A stretch of 64,000 nt of DNA from positions 23,096 through 87,095 of the forward strand of contig CALUVE010000005.1 in the NCBI GenBank assembly GCA_944324135.1, given 5' to 3'. The notes under the pieces are model-generated. The model ran no database searches. It saw only the letters and a list, made by a program, of their open reading frames with translations, and had not been told where the DNA came from. This document shows, piece by piece, positions 8,319 to 18,330 of the stretch (positions are counted from its first letter, which is position 1; each line of letters opens with the position of its first letter). A program made the translations under genes and the position numbers. This DNA comes from Candidatus Gastranaerophilales bacterium (GTDB lineage Bacteria; Cyanobacteriota; Vampirovibrionia; Gastranaerophilales; Gastranaerophilaceae).

Positions 8319-8890
8319 TTTTCATCTCCGGATTGCAAACTGCGTTCTGATTTAATCCGGCTATATTTTTCGTAAATTATTCCGAAAATAATAGCAGCTA
8401 TAATAAGATAAGCCGGTGACACCTTAAATCCCGCAGAAAGGAAAAATGCTACAAAAAATATTACGCAGGTAAAATTATCAACAATACTTTTACCCCACAT
8501 TTCTTTAACTGCAAGAAATAAAAGCATAATAACTCCGATACCGACCCCCCAGAAAAGACTCTGGACAAAATGATATGCTACCAGCTGTTCCAAAATTTTT
8601 GCTAACAGCACAATTGAAATAAATGCAGGTGTAATCATTCCGGTTGTAGCGGCAATAGCACCGATTGTACCGCGCAGTTTGCAGCCGACAAAAATAGACG
8701 TATTTGCAGCAATAATACCCGGTACGCTCTGCCCGAGGGCATAATATTCACACAACTCATCAAAGTCAACCCAGTTTCTTTTAATACAAAGTTCCTCCTG
8801 CAAAAGCGGTAAAATAACATATCCGCCGCCAAGGAGTAATGTTCCGACTTTGAAAAAAGTTTTAAATATATTATAAAAAGATTTATCCAT
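8315..8890 (-). CDS. Chromate transporter, half-size CHR protein (first of pair)
   Basis: 191 aa with a single CHR domain: FFKVGTLLLGGGYVILPLLQ near the start, YALGQSVPGIIAANTSIFVG in the conserved loop, and about five hydrophobic helices. It forms a pair with the overlapping downstream gene. It starts only 4 bases after the atpC stop, so it is probably co-transcribed with atpD-atpC. This is an unusual neighbour for ATP synthase. Confidence 0.87.
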   Translation of the reverse strand: MDKSFYNIFKTFFKVGTLLLGGGYVILPLLQEELCIKRNWVDFDELCEYYALGQSVPGIIAANTSIFVGCKLRGTIGAIAATTGMITPAFISIVLLAKILEQLVAYHFVQSLFWGVGIGVIMLLFLAVKEMWGKSIVDNFTCVIFFVAFFLSAGFKVSPAYLIIAAIIFGIIYEKYSRIKSERSLQSGDEK

Positions 8891-8894
8891 TTGA

Positions 8895-9287
8895 TTACTT
8901 ATTCAATGTAGCTTTCAGACGAGCCATAGCACGCGCAACTGCAGCTTCGGCGCGTTTTGCATCTATATTAGCATCTGCATCGGCAAGTCTTGCACGGGCA
9001 CGGGCGAGGGCTTCTTTTGCTCTTGCAACATCAATTTCAGAACCGGCTTCAGCGGTTGTTGTCAGGATTATACCCTCATCATCTTTGAATTGAAATACGC
9101 CGCCCATTGTGGTGAACAATTTTGTATTATCACCTTTGATAATCTTTGTTACACCAATGTCGAGCGCTGACATCACAGGAACGTGACCTTTCAAGATGCC
9201 GAATTCACCGTCTACACCTCTGGTATAGATTTCATCTACATCTTCATCAAATACAACTCTTTCATGAGTAATTATTTTCAAATGCAT
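8895..9287 (-). CDS. atpC: F1F0 ATP synthase epsilon subunit
   Basis: 130 aa. It is part of the central stalk of F1. The N-terminal beta-sandwich (MHLKIITHERVVFDEDVDEI) contains the conserved GEFGILKGHVPVMSAL segment. The C-terminal helical hairpin is Ala/Arg-rich, as normal. It is 4 bases downstream of atpD. Pairing of only beta and epsilon matches the separate atpBE operon of Cyanobacteria. Confidence 0.95.
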   Translation of the reverse strand: MHLKIITHERVVFDEDVDEIYTRGVDGEFGILKGHVPVMSALDIGVTKIIKGDNTKLFTTMGGVFQFKDDEGIILTTTAEAGSEIDVARAKEALARARARLADADANIDAKRAEAAVARAMARLKATLNK

Positions 9288-9291
9288 AAGT

Positions 9292-10755
<1,464 letters not shown>

Positions 10756-10769
10756 TTTGTAAAAATTTT

Positions 10770-10915
10770 GACTTATATAGCAAACCCCGCCAAAAATTTC
10801 CAGAACTACGTCATACTGAGCGCTAGCGAAGTATCTCATTATAAAAGATTCTTCGGGCTGAAGCCCTCAGAATGACGGACTTTTTATAGTATTAGTAAGA
10901 TTTGCTATATAAGTC
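10770..10915. mobile_element. MITE-like palindromic element with 15-bp terminal inverted repeats
   Basis: A 146-bp non-coding element between atpD and yidD. The perfect terminal repeats are GACTTATATAGCAAA (10770-10784) and TTTGCTATATAAGTC (10901-10915). Inside lies a second, imperfect inverted repeat: CGTCATACTGAGCGCTAGCG pairs with the CCCTCAGAATGACG side. No open reading frame is present, so it would depend on a transposase in trans. Target-site duplication is unclear: AAAATTTT occurs on both sides but is not flush with the right end. Confidence 0.7.
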
Positions 10916-10928
10916 CCTTAAAATTTTG

Positions 10929-11174
10929 CTAAGGAACTGGGTCATAACCGCCCTCATTGAGAGGATGACACCGGCAGATTCGTTTAACTCCAAGCCAGCC
11001 GCCTTTTAAAAATCCGTATTTTATAATCGCCTGTTTTGTATACTCCGAACATGTCGGATAAAACCTGCAAACTTTCGGCGTGTATTTTGATACACGCTGG
11101 TAACAACTTATTAAAAATATGGCAATACGCTTTAACAAAATTTTTCCTAATCTTTTCAGAATAAAGTATAACAT
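10929..11174 (-). CDS. yidD: Membrane protein insertion efficiency factor YidD
   Basis: 81 aa. This small membrane-associated protein helps YidC insert proteins. Diagnostic motifs are [30 protein letters not shown] and the ending [16 protein letters not shown] hydrophobic or amphipathic N-terminus is present. It lies 55 bases downstream of flhA on the same strand. The usual rpmH-rnpA-yidC neighbours are absent from this window. Confidence 0.93.
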   Translation of the reverse strand: MLYFILKRLGKILLKRIAIFLISCYQRVSKYTPKVCRFYPTCSEYTKQAIIKYGFLKGGWLGVKRICRCHPLNEGGYDPVP

Positions 11175-11229
11175 GCAGAAACAAATTCAGCATGACAAAT
11201 TACAGTTATTAGCAAACGTTAGGGTTACC

Positions 11230-13329
11230 CTATTCAACAGCGTAAGATTCGCCGATTGTGTCTATAGCCTCAACCTTGATATCCGTAATCAGTTCTGAGT
11301 AAGAGATTACGACAATAGTCGGCATATGACGTTCAAGCAGTTGATAAAGAGGCAGTCTGATTCTCGGTGAACACAGGATAACCGGCTGTTTACCGCAGGC
11401 GTTGTGCGCACGGACAAGTGTATTTGCAGTAGTTTCAATTAATTCCTGAACCTGCATCGGGTTCAACAGGAACATTGTACCAAGCTCTGTTCTCTGACAG
11501 CTGTCATCAAGAATTTTTTCCCACTCCGGAGACAGCGTAAGAGCATACAAAACTTTATCTTCCTGAACGTTGGAAAGACAAATCTGACGACCGAGAGCCG
11601 CCCGGAGTCTTTCCGACAAAATATCAGGCTCTTTTGAAAATCTCGCGTAATCGCAAAGTCGTTCAAATACAAATATAATATCTTTGATAGAAACTTTTTC
11701 TCTGATAAGGTTAACAAAGATTTTTCTCAAATCGCTTGTAGAAATAATAGTCGGAACAAGGTCGTTGACAAGAGTCGGGTCTTGAGAACGTACAAGTTCC
11801 ATAAGCTTAAGAACATCTGTTTTTGTCATAACCTCATCAACGTGTTTTCTTACGCATTCCTGCAGGTGAGTTACGATAACGTCAGTAGCGTCAATAGCCG
11901 TCACTGAACGTGCAGCTTTGGCATCTTCTGCAGAAATCCAGTAAGCCTGTGTTTGGTATGTCGGGTCGATACCAATAATCGCATCAGGAGGAACATCTTT
12001 TCTCAAAGCATCCCACTGGTCTGCAATTACCATGAATTTGCCAGGATAAACATATCCGGTAGCTACAGTATTTCCGCGGATGGAAAGCATGTATTCATTT
12101 GCATCAAGAGCAGATGAATCCATAATTCTTATGTTGGGGAGAATGTAACCGAGTTCATCCGTAACTCTTTGACGCAAGGCAGCAATTTTAGCAAGCAATT
12201 GACCTTCCTGATCCGGGTCCGCGATTACAAGCAGGTTAGAACCTACCTGCAAACTCAAAACATCAACACCCAAACGCTCGTACATTCTGTTCGGGTTTAC
12301 CAAATCCTGCATGTTTTGACGTACATTTTCCAATTGACCGAGTTGTGATTGGACATCTGCGTTAATCAATACAGAGAAACCGGCAATAGCAAGACCTATA
12401 GCAAACACCGTAAACGGCAGCCATGGCAAACCTGTCCAGTGACCTGTCACCGCAAGCATCAGCAAAAATCCTGAGGAGAAAAACAGAGCATGAGGTTTGC
12501 TCATAATCTGTCCGGAAACATCAGCACCCAAAGATTCGCTCGCTGCTGATGAACGGGTCATAAATACACCGGCTGCAATTGACATCAACAGTGACGGAAC
12601 TTGTGATGCCAAACCGTCACCGATTGTTAAGATAGTATATTTTGAAACTGCGTCCGCAGCAGGCATATTGTTCATCAAACAACCGATACACAAGCCGCCG
12701 ACGATGTTAATGATTACAATAATAATACCTGCGATGGTATCCCCTTTTACGAACTTCATCGCACCGTCCATACTACCGAAGAGGTTTGATTCTCTTTGCA
12801 AATCTTCACGCTTTTTAGTTGCCTCTTCCGGAGAAATTAACCCTGCGTTAAAGTCCGCGTCAATTGTCATTTGCTTACCTGGCATCGCGTCCAATGCAAA
12901 ACGTGCAGCAACTTCCGCGATACGTTCAGCACCTTTGGTGATTACCATAAACTGTACAACCGTAATGATTAAGAAGATTACACCGCCGACTATCATATTA
13001 CCGCCGGTTACGAATGTACCGAACGCGTGGATAACTTCCCCCGCCTCGCCTTTAGCAAGAATCAACCTGGTTGATGCGATTGAAAGACATAACCTGAACA
13101 TCGTACCAATCAAAATAATTGACGGAAATGACGACAATTCAAGCGTCTTTTTTACATACAGTGCAAACATCAAAAGCACAATCCCGAGGGTTATGTTCAA
13201 ACAGATACAAACGTTGATAATCCAGTTTGGTAATTCTACCAGCAGGATTACGATAAGGAACAGTACAAAGACTGCCATAAATATTTCGCTTAACGGATTG
13301 CCCTGTTGTGCTCCTGCGCCCTGTGCCAT
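11230..13329 (-). CDS. flhA: Flagellar-type export protein FlhA
   Basis: 699 aa. It is the inner-membrane gate and substrate-docking component of flagellar and type III export. About eight membrane helices occupy residues 15-330, including the conserved FIPEP-region equivalent (SSFPSIILIGTMFRLCLSIASTR, shown by its ends SSFPSI and RLCLSIASTR) and KGAERIAEVAARF. The cytosolic domain (about 350-699) contains GYVYPGKFMVIADQWDALRK-type sequence. FlhA and injectisome SctV are homologous. The neighbours fliF, fliE and fliH favour the flagellar branch. It starts 6 bases after the fliH stop. Confidence 0.92.
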   Translation of the reverse strand: MAQGAGAQQGNPLSEIFMAVFVLFLIVILLVELPNWIINVCICLNITLGIVLLMFALYVKKTLELSSFPSIILIGTMFRLCLSIASTRLILAKGEAGEVIHAFGTFVTGGNMIVGGVIFLIITVVQFMVITKGAERIAEVAARFALDAMPGKQMTIDADFNAGLISPEEATKKREDLQRESNLFGSMDGAMKFVKGDTIAGIIIVIINIVGGLCIGCLMNNMPAADAVSKYTILTIGDGLASQVPSLLMSIAAGVFMTRSSAASESLGADVSGQIMSKPHALFFSSGFLLMLAVTGHWTGLPWLPFTVFAIGLAIAGFSVLINADVQSQLGQLENVRQNMQDLVNPNRMYERLGVDVLSLQVGSNLLVIADPDQEGQLLAKIAALRQRVTDELGYILPNIRIMDSSALDANEYMLSIRGNTVATGYVYPGKFMVIADQWDALRKDVPPDAIIGIDPTYQTQAYWISAEDAKAARSVTAIDATDVIVTHLQECVRKHVDEVMTKTDVLKLMELVRSQDPTLVNDLVPTIISTSDLRKIFVNLIREKVSIKDIIFVFERLCDYARFSKEPDILSERLRAALGRQICLSNVQEDKVLYALTLSPEWEKILDDSCQRTELGTMFLLNPMQVQELIETTANTLVRAHNACGKQPVILCSPRIRLPLYQLLERHMPTIVVISYSELITDIKVEAIDTIGESYAVE

Positions 13330-13335
13330 ACTGTT

Positions 13336-14091
13336 CTACTGTACCTCTTTCAATGCTTCACAGATTATTCCTATCTGCGTTTCTATTGTTGCATCTATCA
13401 CACCGTTTGTTGTCGTTACACGACAACCACCTTCACTCATTGTTTCATCCGGAACTATAAGTATCTTTGCATCCAGTCCTGCCTGCTCTAACACTGACGG
13501 CATTTCTTGTTTTACTATACTTACCTGAGACGGATTGACATGGATTGTAACTTTTGATTCTTCTTTCGACAGCGTTTTGAGAATTTCTATTATACTGTCA
13601 ATGATTTGTTGAGGATCTTGTGATAACTCTTTTTTAATTATTTTTTTCGCTATATCAACACTTATCTCTAAGATATCCGGCGCTATATAATCAAATACCT
13701 CCTGCTTTGCTGACATAAAGGCATTTAAAGATTCTTTCAATTGCGCGATGTCAGCTTTTGCTGATTCTAATCCTGCCTGATACCCCTCTTTTGCCGCGGC
13801 TTCTTTTATACTATCCGCTTCCTCTCTGGCTCTTGATATCAAGTTTCTGTCATCAATACGGCGGAAACCACGGCGTCTATCCCCTCTTCTGCGCTCCTGA
13901 CGCTGTTTGAAATCTATATTATCAAGATTAAATAAATCAATCTCTTCATCTTCTGACGGCTGCTGCGTATCCTGCTCATTTTCAGCAGAAATACCCTCAA
14001 GGTCTTCCTGAGGTTCTTGCAGGTCACCATCAGAAGTAACCGATTGTTCTTCTGTTACTTCCTCTTGTTGTTTTTTACGTTTTATAATCAT
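13336..14091 (-). CDS. fliH: FliH-like negative regulator of the export ATPase
   Basis: 251 aa. FliH/SctL proteins bind the export ATPase FliI and dock it at the C-ring. The N-terminus is highly charged (about 1-85, many Glu/Asp/Gln and an Arg-rich RQERRRGDRRRGFRR segment). A coiled-coil region follows (REEADSIKEAAAKEGYQAGL). The C-terminal domain (about 135-251) has FliH-type DILEISVDIAKKIIKKEL and TIHVNPSQVSIVKQEM. Position between the FliG-slot gene and flhA supports the call. fliI is not in the window. Confidence 0.8.
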   Translation of the reverse strand: MIIKRKKQQEEVTEEQSVTSDGDLQEPQEDLEGISAENEQDTQQPSEDEEIDLFNLDNIDFKQRQERRRGDRRRGFRRIDDRNLISRAREEADSIKEAAAKEGYQAGLESAKADIAQLKESLNAFMSAKQEVFDYIAPDILEISVDIAKKIIKKELSQDPQQIIDSIIEILKTLSKEESKVTIHVNPSQVSIVKQEMPSVLEQAGLDAKILIVPDETMSEGGCRVTTTNGVIDATIETQIGIICEALKEVQ

Positions 14092-14102
14092 GATTAATTA
14101 TA

Positions 14103-15137
14103 TTATACACTATCGGCAAGATGAGTGGCAATAATTTGCGCAACGTGAGGCGGTATTTCATAATACTCTCCCTCCAAAGCCGTGAATACAAAGCGTTTTA
14201 CGTTTGGACGTTCCAATTTTAACAATATTTCCATCTTTGGTTTATCTAAATATTCCGCAACACTTTGAACCTGTGCCACTATTTTTGAGGTGTCAATAAT
14301 CCGTTTTTTAGGTAAACTTTTTCTGATTTCTGCCAGACATCTAAGTGCGTGACCTGCATCTACTTTGTCTGTCAAATTATCAACACTCATATACTTGATA
14401 ACTTCTGTTGCATCCTGCACGTCAAACTTATCCAGAATAGTCTGAACTTTATCCTGTTTCATTTTCTGGAAAAGCATTGCACAGGTAACAAGCTTAAGCA
14501 GCTTCGGAGTTTGCATTGCGCCTTTTTGTGCCGGAGCTCCGCCAGCTGCCGCCGGAGCAGGAACATTTGCGGCCTGTGGCTGTGGTGGTTGGGCCTGTGC
14601 CTGTGGCTGCGGAACAGGTTCTTCCGGAGGGGCTTCTTCCTGCATTTGCTGCATCATTGCATCTATGTTTGACTGGCTTTCTGCTTTTTGTTTTAAGCCC
14701 TCGTCTATCAGACCTTTTGCCTTTAATTCTTCTATTGACTCAATATAAACTTTTTTTACGTGGTGTTCTATTAATTGGAGAATTTGTTCCTGCGGAAGCC
14801 CCTGCTTGAATGTCTGCTTTGCTATTTCGAAAATAGTAAAAGCTATTTTCTGCATAATAGGATCCCAGTAATCCTGAGGCAGTCCTGAACGGATTAAGTC
14901 TACGGATTTGTGGTATGCCCACTCTGCAATTATCTGGGTTATCATCACTGCCTGATCGACATTGAAATTCGATTCTGTATCATTATACAAAGCTTCACCG
15001 GCCAGATTTGAAAAATTGTACAACGTATTAATTACGTACTGCTTTTCAAAGTCTTTAAACTCCGGCGGCACCAGTTCTTGTGCCTGCCCTGCTAAATTCT
15101 TCGCAAATTCTTGATAATCAAACCCTTTTATTGCCAT
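14103..15137 (-). CDS. Protein in the fliG position, divergent or unrelated to FliG
   Basis: 344 aa from the ATG at 15137; a GTG at 15149 is an alternative start. It has three visible parts. Residues about 1-170 are helical (FAKNLAGQAQELVPPEF, VDQAVMITQIIAEWAYHKSV). A Pro/Ala/Gln linker occupies about 170-215. Residues about 215-344 are a helical C-terminal region (LLKLVTCAMLFQKMKQDKVQ, LDKFDVQDATEVIKYMSVDN) that recalls the armadillo-like repeats of FliG. The gene lies exactly where fliG lies in fliE-fliF-fliG-fliH operons. It may be a highly diverged switch protein or a lineage-specific MS-ring partner. Its leader is embedded in a 105-bp tandem repeat. Confidence 0.6.
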   Translation of the reverse strand: MAIKGFDYQEFAKNLAGQAQELVPPEFKDFEKQYVINTLYNFSNLAGEALYNDTESNFNVDQAVMITQIIAEWAYHKSVDLIRSGLPQDYWDPIMQKIAFTIFEIAKQTFKQGLPQEQILQLIEHHVKKVYIESIEELKAKGLIDEGLKQKAESQSNIDAMMQQMQEEAPPEEPVPQPQAQAQPPQPQAANVPAPAAAGGAPAQKGAMQTPKLLKLVTCAMLFQKMKQDKVQTILDKFDVQDATEVIKYMSVDNLTDKVDAGHALRCLAEIRKSLPKKRIIDTSKIVAQVQSVAEYLDKPKMEILLKLERPNVKRFVFTALEGEYYEIPPHVAQIIATHLADSV

Positions 15138-15143
15138 TTTTTT

Positions 15144-15396
15144 CACCACTACTTACTAATTATCACTCTGCCGCTGTATTAGATTTTCGTAGCCCTTTCT
15201 CTGTCTTTTAGGTTGCGCTTTTTACCTGTCAACCCATCTGTTTTTTTTCACCACTACTTACTAATTATCGTTCTGCCGCTGTATTAGATTTTCGTAGCCC
15301 TTTCTCTGTCTTTCAGGTTGCGCTTTTTACCTGTCAACCCGTCTGTTTTTTTCACCACTACTTACTAATTTTCGTTCCGTCGCTGTGTTAGTGTTT
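15144..15396. repeat. 105-bp tandem repeat, about 2.4 copies, inside the flagellar-type operon
   Basis: Copies begin at 15144, 15249 and 15353, each with CACCACTACTTACTAATTWTC (differing at one base in the last copy). The first two copies are nearly identical over 104-105 bases. The third is cut after about 44 bases next to the fliF stop. Each full unit holds a small hairpin (GGTTG ... CAACC). On the coding strand each unit ends with GTGGTGAAAAAA, the sequence just before the start of the fliG-position gene, so the gene's leader has been multiplied. Confidence 0.88.
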
Positions 15397-15402
15397 CATT
15401 AA

Positions 15403-17049
15403 CTAACCTTGCTCAATCCAGCTCTTAATCTTTTCAGCCGCTTCCTCAGAATCTGTATCTGAAAGCTGGGATGAAAGTGAAGAAAGACTGTTCATCAATT
15501 CTTCAGTAGTACCGGCCGGCAAGAATTCTCGTTGCTGCTGTTCAAGCAGTCCCTGAGCAAGTTCTGACTGGCGGGCAGTAAGTTCTGATGCTCTGTCATT
15601 AATTGCATTCAACTGTCTTTCCTGTTCAGCTGCATGTGCTCTCAGAGCTTCTACTTCTCTGCGGTTTGCTTCCTGAACCTGTTTAACCTTGTCTGATACA
15701 GCCTTGAACACAATGAGCAAGCCAACGGCACTCAATGCTACGGCAAGCCACCAAGGATTACCTGTTTCATCAGGTTTCGGCAGGTTGACCGGTCTGTCTG
15801 ACGCCAGATACGGATCAAGAGAATCTGCAAATGCTATTGAAACATTTTCAGGATTAACCATCGGGCTTGCGGCTCTTGCAACAAGTTCTTTCAACTCTTC
15901 AAGAGTTGTGTTTGCCGGAAGTGAATTTTTCTCCAAAGTTACGGCTACAGAAATTTCTTCTACAACACCGGGTTTCATATACTCATTAATCTGAGTTTTT
16001 GTAACCCCGTATTGAGTTTCTCTTGCTGAACGTGAATAACTTCTGTTCTGGCTGGAGTTTGAACCGGCTGCCGGCAGTCCGTTCGGCAGGTAAACACTAA
16101 CTGCGTTTACGCCGCCGTTACTATCCTGTGTCTGGTCTCCCAAACCTTCTGTAAAAGATTGCTCATTTACGGAAGTTTTTCTTTCAGGATCATATACGAT
16201 GCTGAATTTTTCTACAGGAGACTGCGTCAGGAAAGTACTTACGGTTACTACATAATTTCCTTTACCTATCAATCTGTCCAACTGGGCTGCAACTTTTTGC
16301 TGCATATATTTATCGTTTTCTTCAAGTTTTTGAAGCATCTCATCGCTGGCTTCTATCATACTTGAATAAACGTTGCCGTTCGTATCGGTTATTGATATAT
16401 TTTCTGTGGTTAGACCTGAAACACTGCCTAAAAGCAAGTTTGTGATTGCTTTTACTTTCAACTGGTCTAATTTATCTCCCGGCGGGATAGTAATCTGAAC
16501 CGTTGCTGTGACAGGTTTTTGCATGGATGAAAACATCGTCTGCTCCGGTATTGAAATAAATACAGAAGCGTTAGTAATCGGATCAATTTTACGGATTAAT
16601 CTTGCAAGTTCACCGTTAATTGCTCTTGCAAGTCTGATTTTTTTATCTTCTTTAGTTGAAGTAAAATCGCCTTTATCAAAAATTTCCAGCCCCACATTTT
16701 GATCCATCAGACCGCTTTTTACAATAGCGAGCAAAGCTGCGTCACGCTGGGATTGAGTATATTCTTTCAAAAAGATTGTAGACTTTGTACCGTCAATTTT
16801 TCTGCTTGCAACAATACCGTCACGCGCAAGCAGAGCTTGTATTTCTATTGCTTTACCTAAATTGTCGGTTGTTAACAGGTCCAATGGTTCTTTAATAACT
16901 TTTTCGCTGACAACTCTGGCGGCACCAGCTGAGTTCTTGTTTGAAGAACTGACTATGCCTATAGAAATAACCAGCGCCAGCACTATTACCAGCCCGCCGA
17001 TTATCCCGTATAATAAAGGTTTGTTTTCCAATATTTTTTGAAAATCCAT
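15403..17049 (-). CDS. fliF: Flagellar MS-ring protein FliF
   Basis: 548 aa. It forms the inner-membrane MS ring that houses the export gate. An N-terminal membrane helix (about 13-33) is followed by ring-building domains: EIQALLARDGIVASRK, RKIDPITNASVFISIPEQ and the KAITNLLLGSVSGLTTENIS region. A Ser/Asn-rich loop (about 300-345) is followed by a second membrane helix (about 427-446) and a Gln/Glu-rich cytosolic tail. The full two-helix flagellar layout separates it from the short lipoprotein SctJ of injectisomes. The tail is longer and more coiled-coil-like than usual, as expected if its cytosolic partner is divergent. Confidence 0.9.
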   Translation of the reverse strand: MDFQKILENKPLLYGIIGGLVIVLALVISIGIVSSSNKNSAGAARVVSEKVIKEPLDLLTTDNLGKAIEIQALLARDGIVASRKIDGTKSTIFLKEYTQSQRDAALLAIVKSGLMDQNVGLEIFDKGDFTSTKEDKKIRLARAINGELARLIRKIDPITNASVFISIPEQTMFSSMQKPVTATVQITIPPGDKLDQLKVKAITNLLLGSVSGLTTENISITDTNGNVYSSMIEASDEMLQKLEENDKYMQQKVAAQLDRLIGKGNYVVTVSTFLTQSPVEKFSIVYDPERKTSVNEQSFTEGLGDQTQDSNGGVNAVSVYLPNGLPAAGSNSSQNRSYSRSARETQYGVTKTQINEYMKPGVVEEISVAVTLEKNSLPANTTLEELKELVARAASPMVNPENVSIAFADSLDPYLASDRPVNLPKPDETGNPWWLAVALSAVGLLIVFKAVSDKVKQVQEANRREVEALRAHAAEQERQLNAINDRASELTARQSELAQGLLEQQQREFLPAGTTEELMNSLSSLSSQLSDTDSEEAAEKIKSWIEQG

Positions 17050-17099
17050 TTTACTGTTAACTCACTCCCACAATTTTGTTTGGTTATTTATTATTTATT

Positions 17100-17444
17100 C
17101 TACACCTGAATTTGCATAACTTTGTCATACGCTTGAATGACTTTTCCCGTAATTTGGGTTGCAACGTTAACGCTTATTTCAGATTTTGCCATTGCAGTCA
17201 TAACATCGTGGATATCGACATTCATAGAACCTGACATAGCGTCTTTCAAAAGATTATCCGGAGCGTTTAACTCAGTATTGAAATTTTCTACCAGACCGGA
17301 CAATACCTGTTTAAAATCCTGCGTTTCAGGAGTTTCGACGCGTCCCATTCTGGCTGACGGCATATCACCGACACCTGTATCCAGTTTTGTGTGCTGAATA
17401 CGTCCTGCCAAATCATAATGTGGATAAAATCCGTTATAAAACAT
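17100..17444 (-). CDS. fliE: Flagellar hook-basal body complex protein FliE
   Basis: 114 aa. FliE links the MS ring to the proximal rod. The C-terminal half is typical: DFKQVLSGLVENFNTELNAP, then SGSMNVDIHDVMTAMAKSEI and VNVATQITGKVIQAYDKVMQ. It is 50 bases upstream of fliF and is the first gene of the run. flgB and flgC, which often precede fliE, are absent; a repeat region lies upstream instead. Confidence 0.88.
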   Translation of the reverse strand: MFYNGFYPHYDLAGRIQHTKLDTGVGDMPSARMGRVETPETQDFKQVLSGLVENFNTELNAPDNLLKDAMSGSMNVDIHDVMTAMAKSEISVNVATQITGKVIQAYDKVMQIQV

Positions 17445-17791
17445 AGTGACTACCTGCCTTTCTTCTATTTATTCTAACGGATTTTTTTATAATTTATGCA
17501 CTGTAAGACGTATAAATCATCTAAATTCATTAGAAAAAACAGATATTTAATTCAAATGTTTGAGAGAAACACCATGTATTTAATGATTTTGGACAGGAAG
17601 TCAAGATTATCAGTTAATCTGTCGGATTCAAAATGACGACAAACTAAGGGCCCATCTCCCCATTTTGCACTCTTCCCAAAGAGACGAGGATTTTACATTG
17701 CTATCATTCTGGCAAAGCCGGAATCGCAAAGCATACAGAGATTCTTCACCACTGAATGGTTATCGGATTCAGAATGACTGATAGCAAAACC
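17445..17791. repeat. Intergenic region with a degenerate palindromic repeat, no gene
   Basis: 347 bases without a credible reading frame. From about 17697 to 17785 an imperfect inverted repeat runs from TTGCTATCATTCTGGC to CAGAATGACTGATAGCAA. The inner GATTCTTC and CAGAATGAC words are shared with the element at 10770-10915, so this looks like a decayed relative. The part next to fliE (about 17460-17520) probably holds the fliE promoter, but I cannot define its boxes. Confidence 0.55.
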
Positions 17792-18235
17792 TTATGCTTC
17801 CAGCTCTCTTCTGATGTCATCTACTGAGACGTGTTCTATCGGTGAGTTTTCGTCTTTTTTCAGATAAACTTCTTTTATGCCGGACTGGACTATAAATCTC
17901 TTGCACAATATGCAGATAAAATTGTGCCCCCAGATATACATTGTGGCGTCTTTGCATCTGTCCTGCCCGGCCTGTATAATTGCGTTTTGCTCAGCGTGGA
18001 TTGAACGGCAGGTTTCATATCTGGTGCCGGACGGAATGTTATTTTTTATACGGTAACACTCTCCGCGCTCGTAACACGATTCTACTTTTGACGGAGTCCC
18101 GTTATAGCCTGTTGCTTTTATTTTTTTATCTTCTCCGACAATTACGGCACCGACCTGTGCTCGCAAACAGTTTGAACGGCTCGCACAAGTTTTTGCCAAA
18201 TCCAAAAAATAATCGTTCCAAGATTTTATTTCCAT
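17792..18235 (-). CDS. dCMP deaminase (ComEB-like cytidine/deoxycytidylate deaminase family)
   Basis: 147 aa from the ATG at 18235, which has an AGGGAAG ribosome site. A longer frame to 18298 lacks one. It converts dCMP to dUMP in pyrimidine nucleotide synthesis. Zinc ligands are visible: HAE (about 80-82) and the C-x2-C pair (Cys about 108 and 111, in ICILCKR). The N-terminal WNDYFLDLAKTCASRSNCLR and VGAVIVG are typical. The residue before the first Cys is Ile rather than the common Pro. It is divergent from the glycosyltransferase at 18331. Confidence 0.88.
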   Translation of the reverse strand: MEIKSWNDYFLDLAKTCASRSNCLRAQVGAVIVGEDKKIKATGYNGTPSKVESCYERGECYRIKNNIPSGTRYETCRSIHAEQNAIIQAGQDRCKDATMYIWGHNFICILCKRFIVQSGIKEVYLKKDENSPIEHVSVDDIRRELEA

Positions 18236-18292
18236 TTTTACACTTCCCTGCTCATTATTCCTACAAATTAATTTTATACCAAAATTAACTTC

Positions 18293-18321
18293 TTGCAAAC
18301 TTAATTTTATATCTTTATAAT
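18293..18321 (+). promoter_or_regulatory. Promoter for a probably leaderless glycosyltransferase message
   Basis: TTGCAA (18293-18298), a 17-base spacer, then TATAAT (18316-18321). The expected transcript start is within about 3 bases of the ATG at 18331, and no Shine-Dalgarno sequence exists before that ATG. Confidence 0.6.
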
Positions 18322-18330
18322 AGAAATTAT

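Noticed and set aside
12497..13528. 343-aa + strand reading frame opposite flhA and fliH
   Set aside because: Lies antisense to two well-conserved genes, has no recognisable domain and no ribosome site.
15144..15396. Phage attachment site or integron recombination site
   Set aside because: The repeats are directly tandem, contain no integrase or cassette nearby, and match a gene leader instead.
11230..17444. Injectisome (non-flagellar type III) assignment
   Set aside because: The FliF protein is the full two-helix MS-ring type and FliE is present, both of which favour the flagellar branch; SctJ-type or secretin genes are not part of this cluster.
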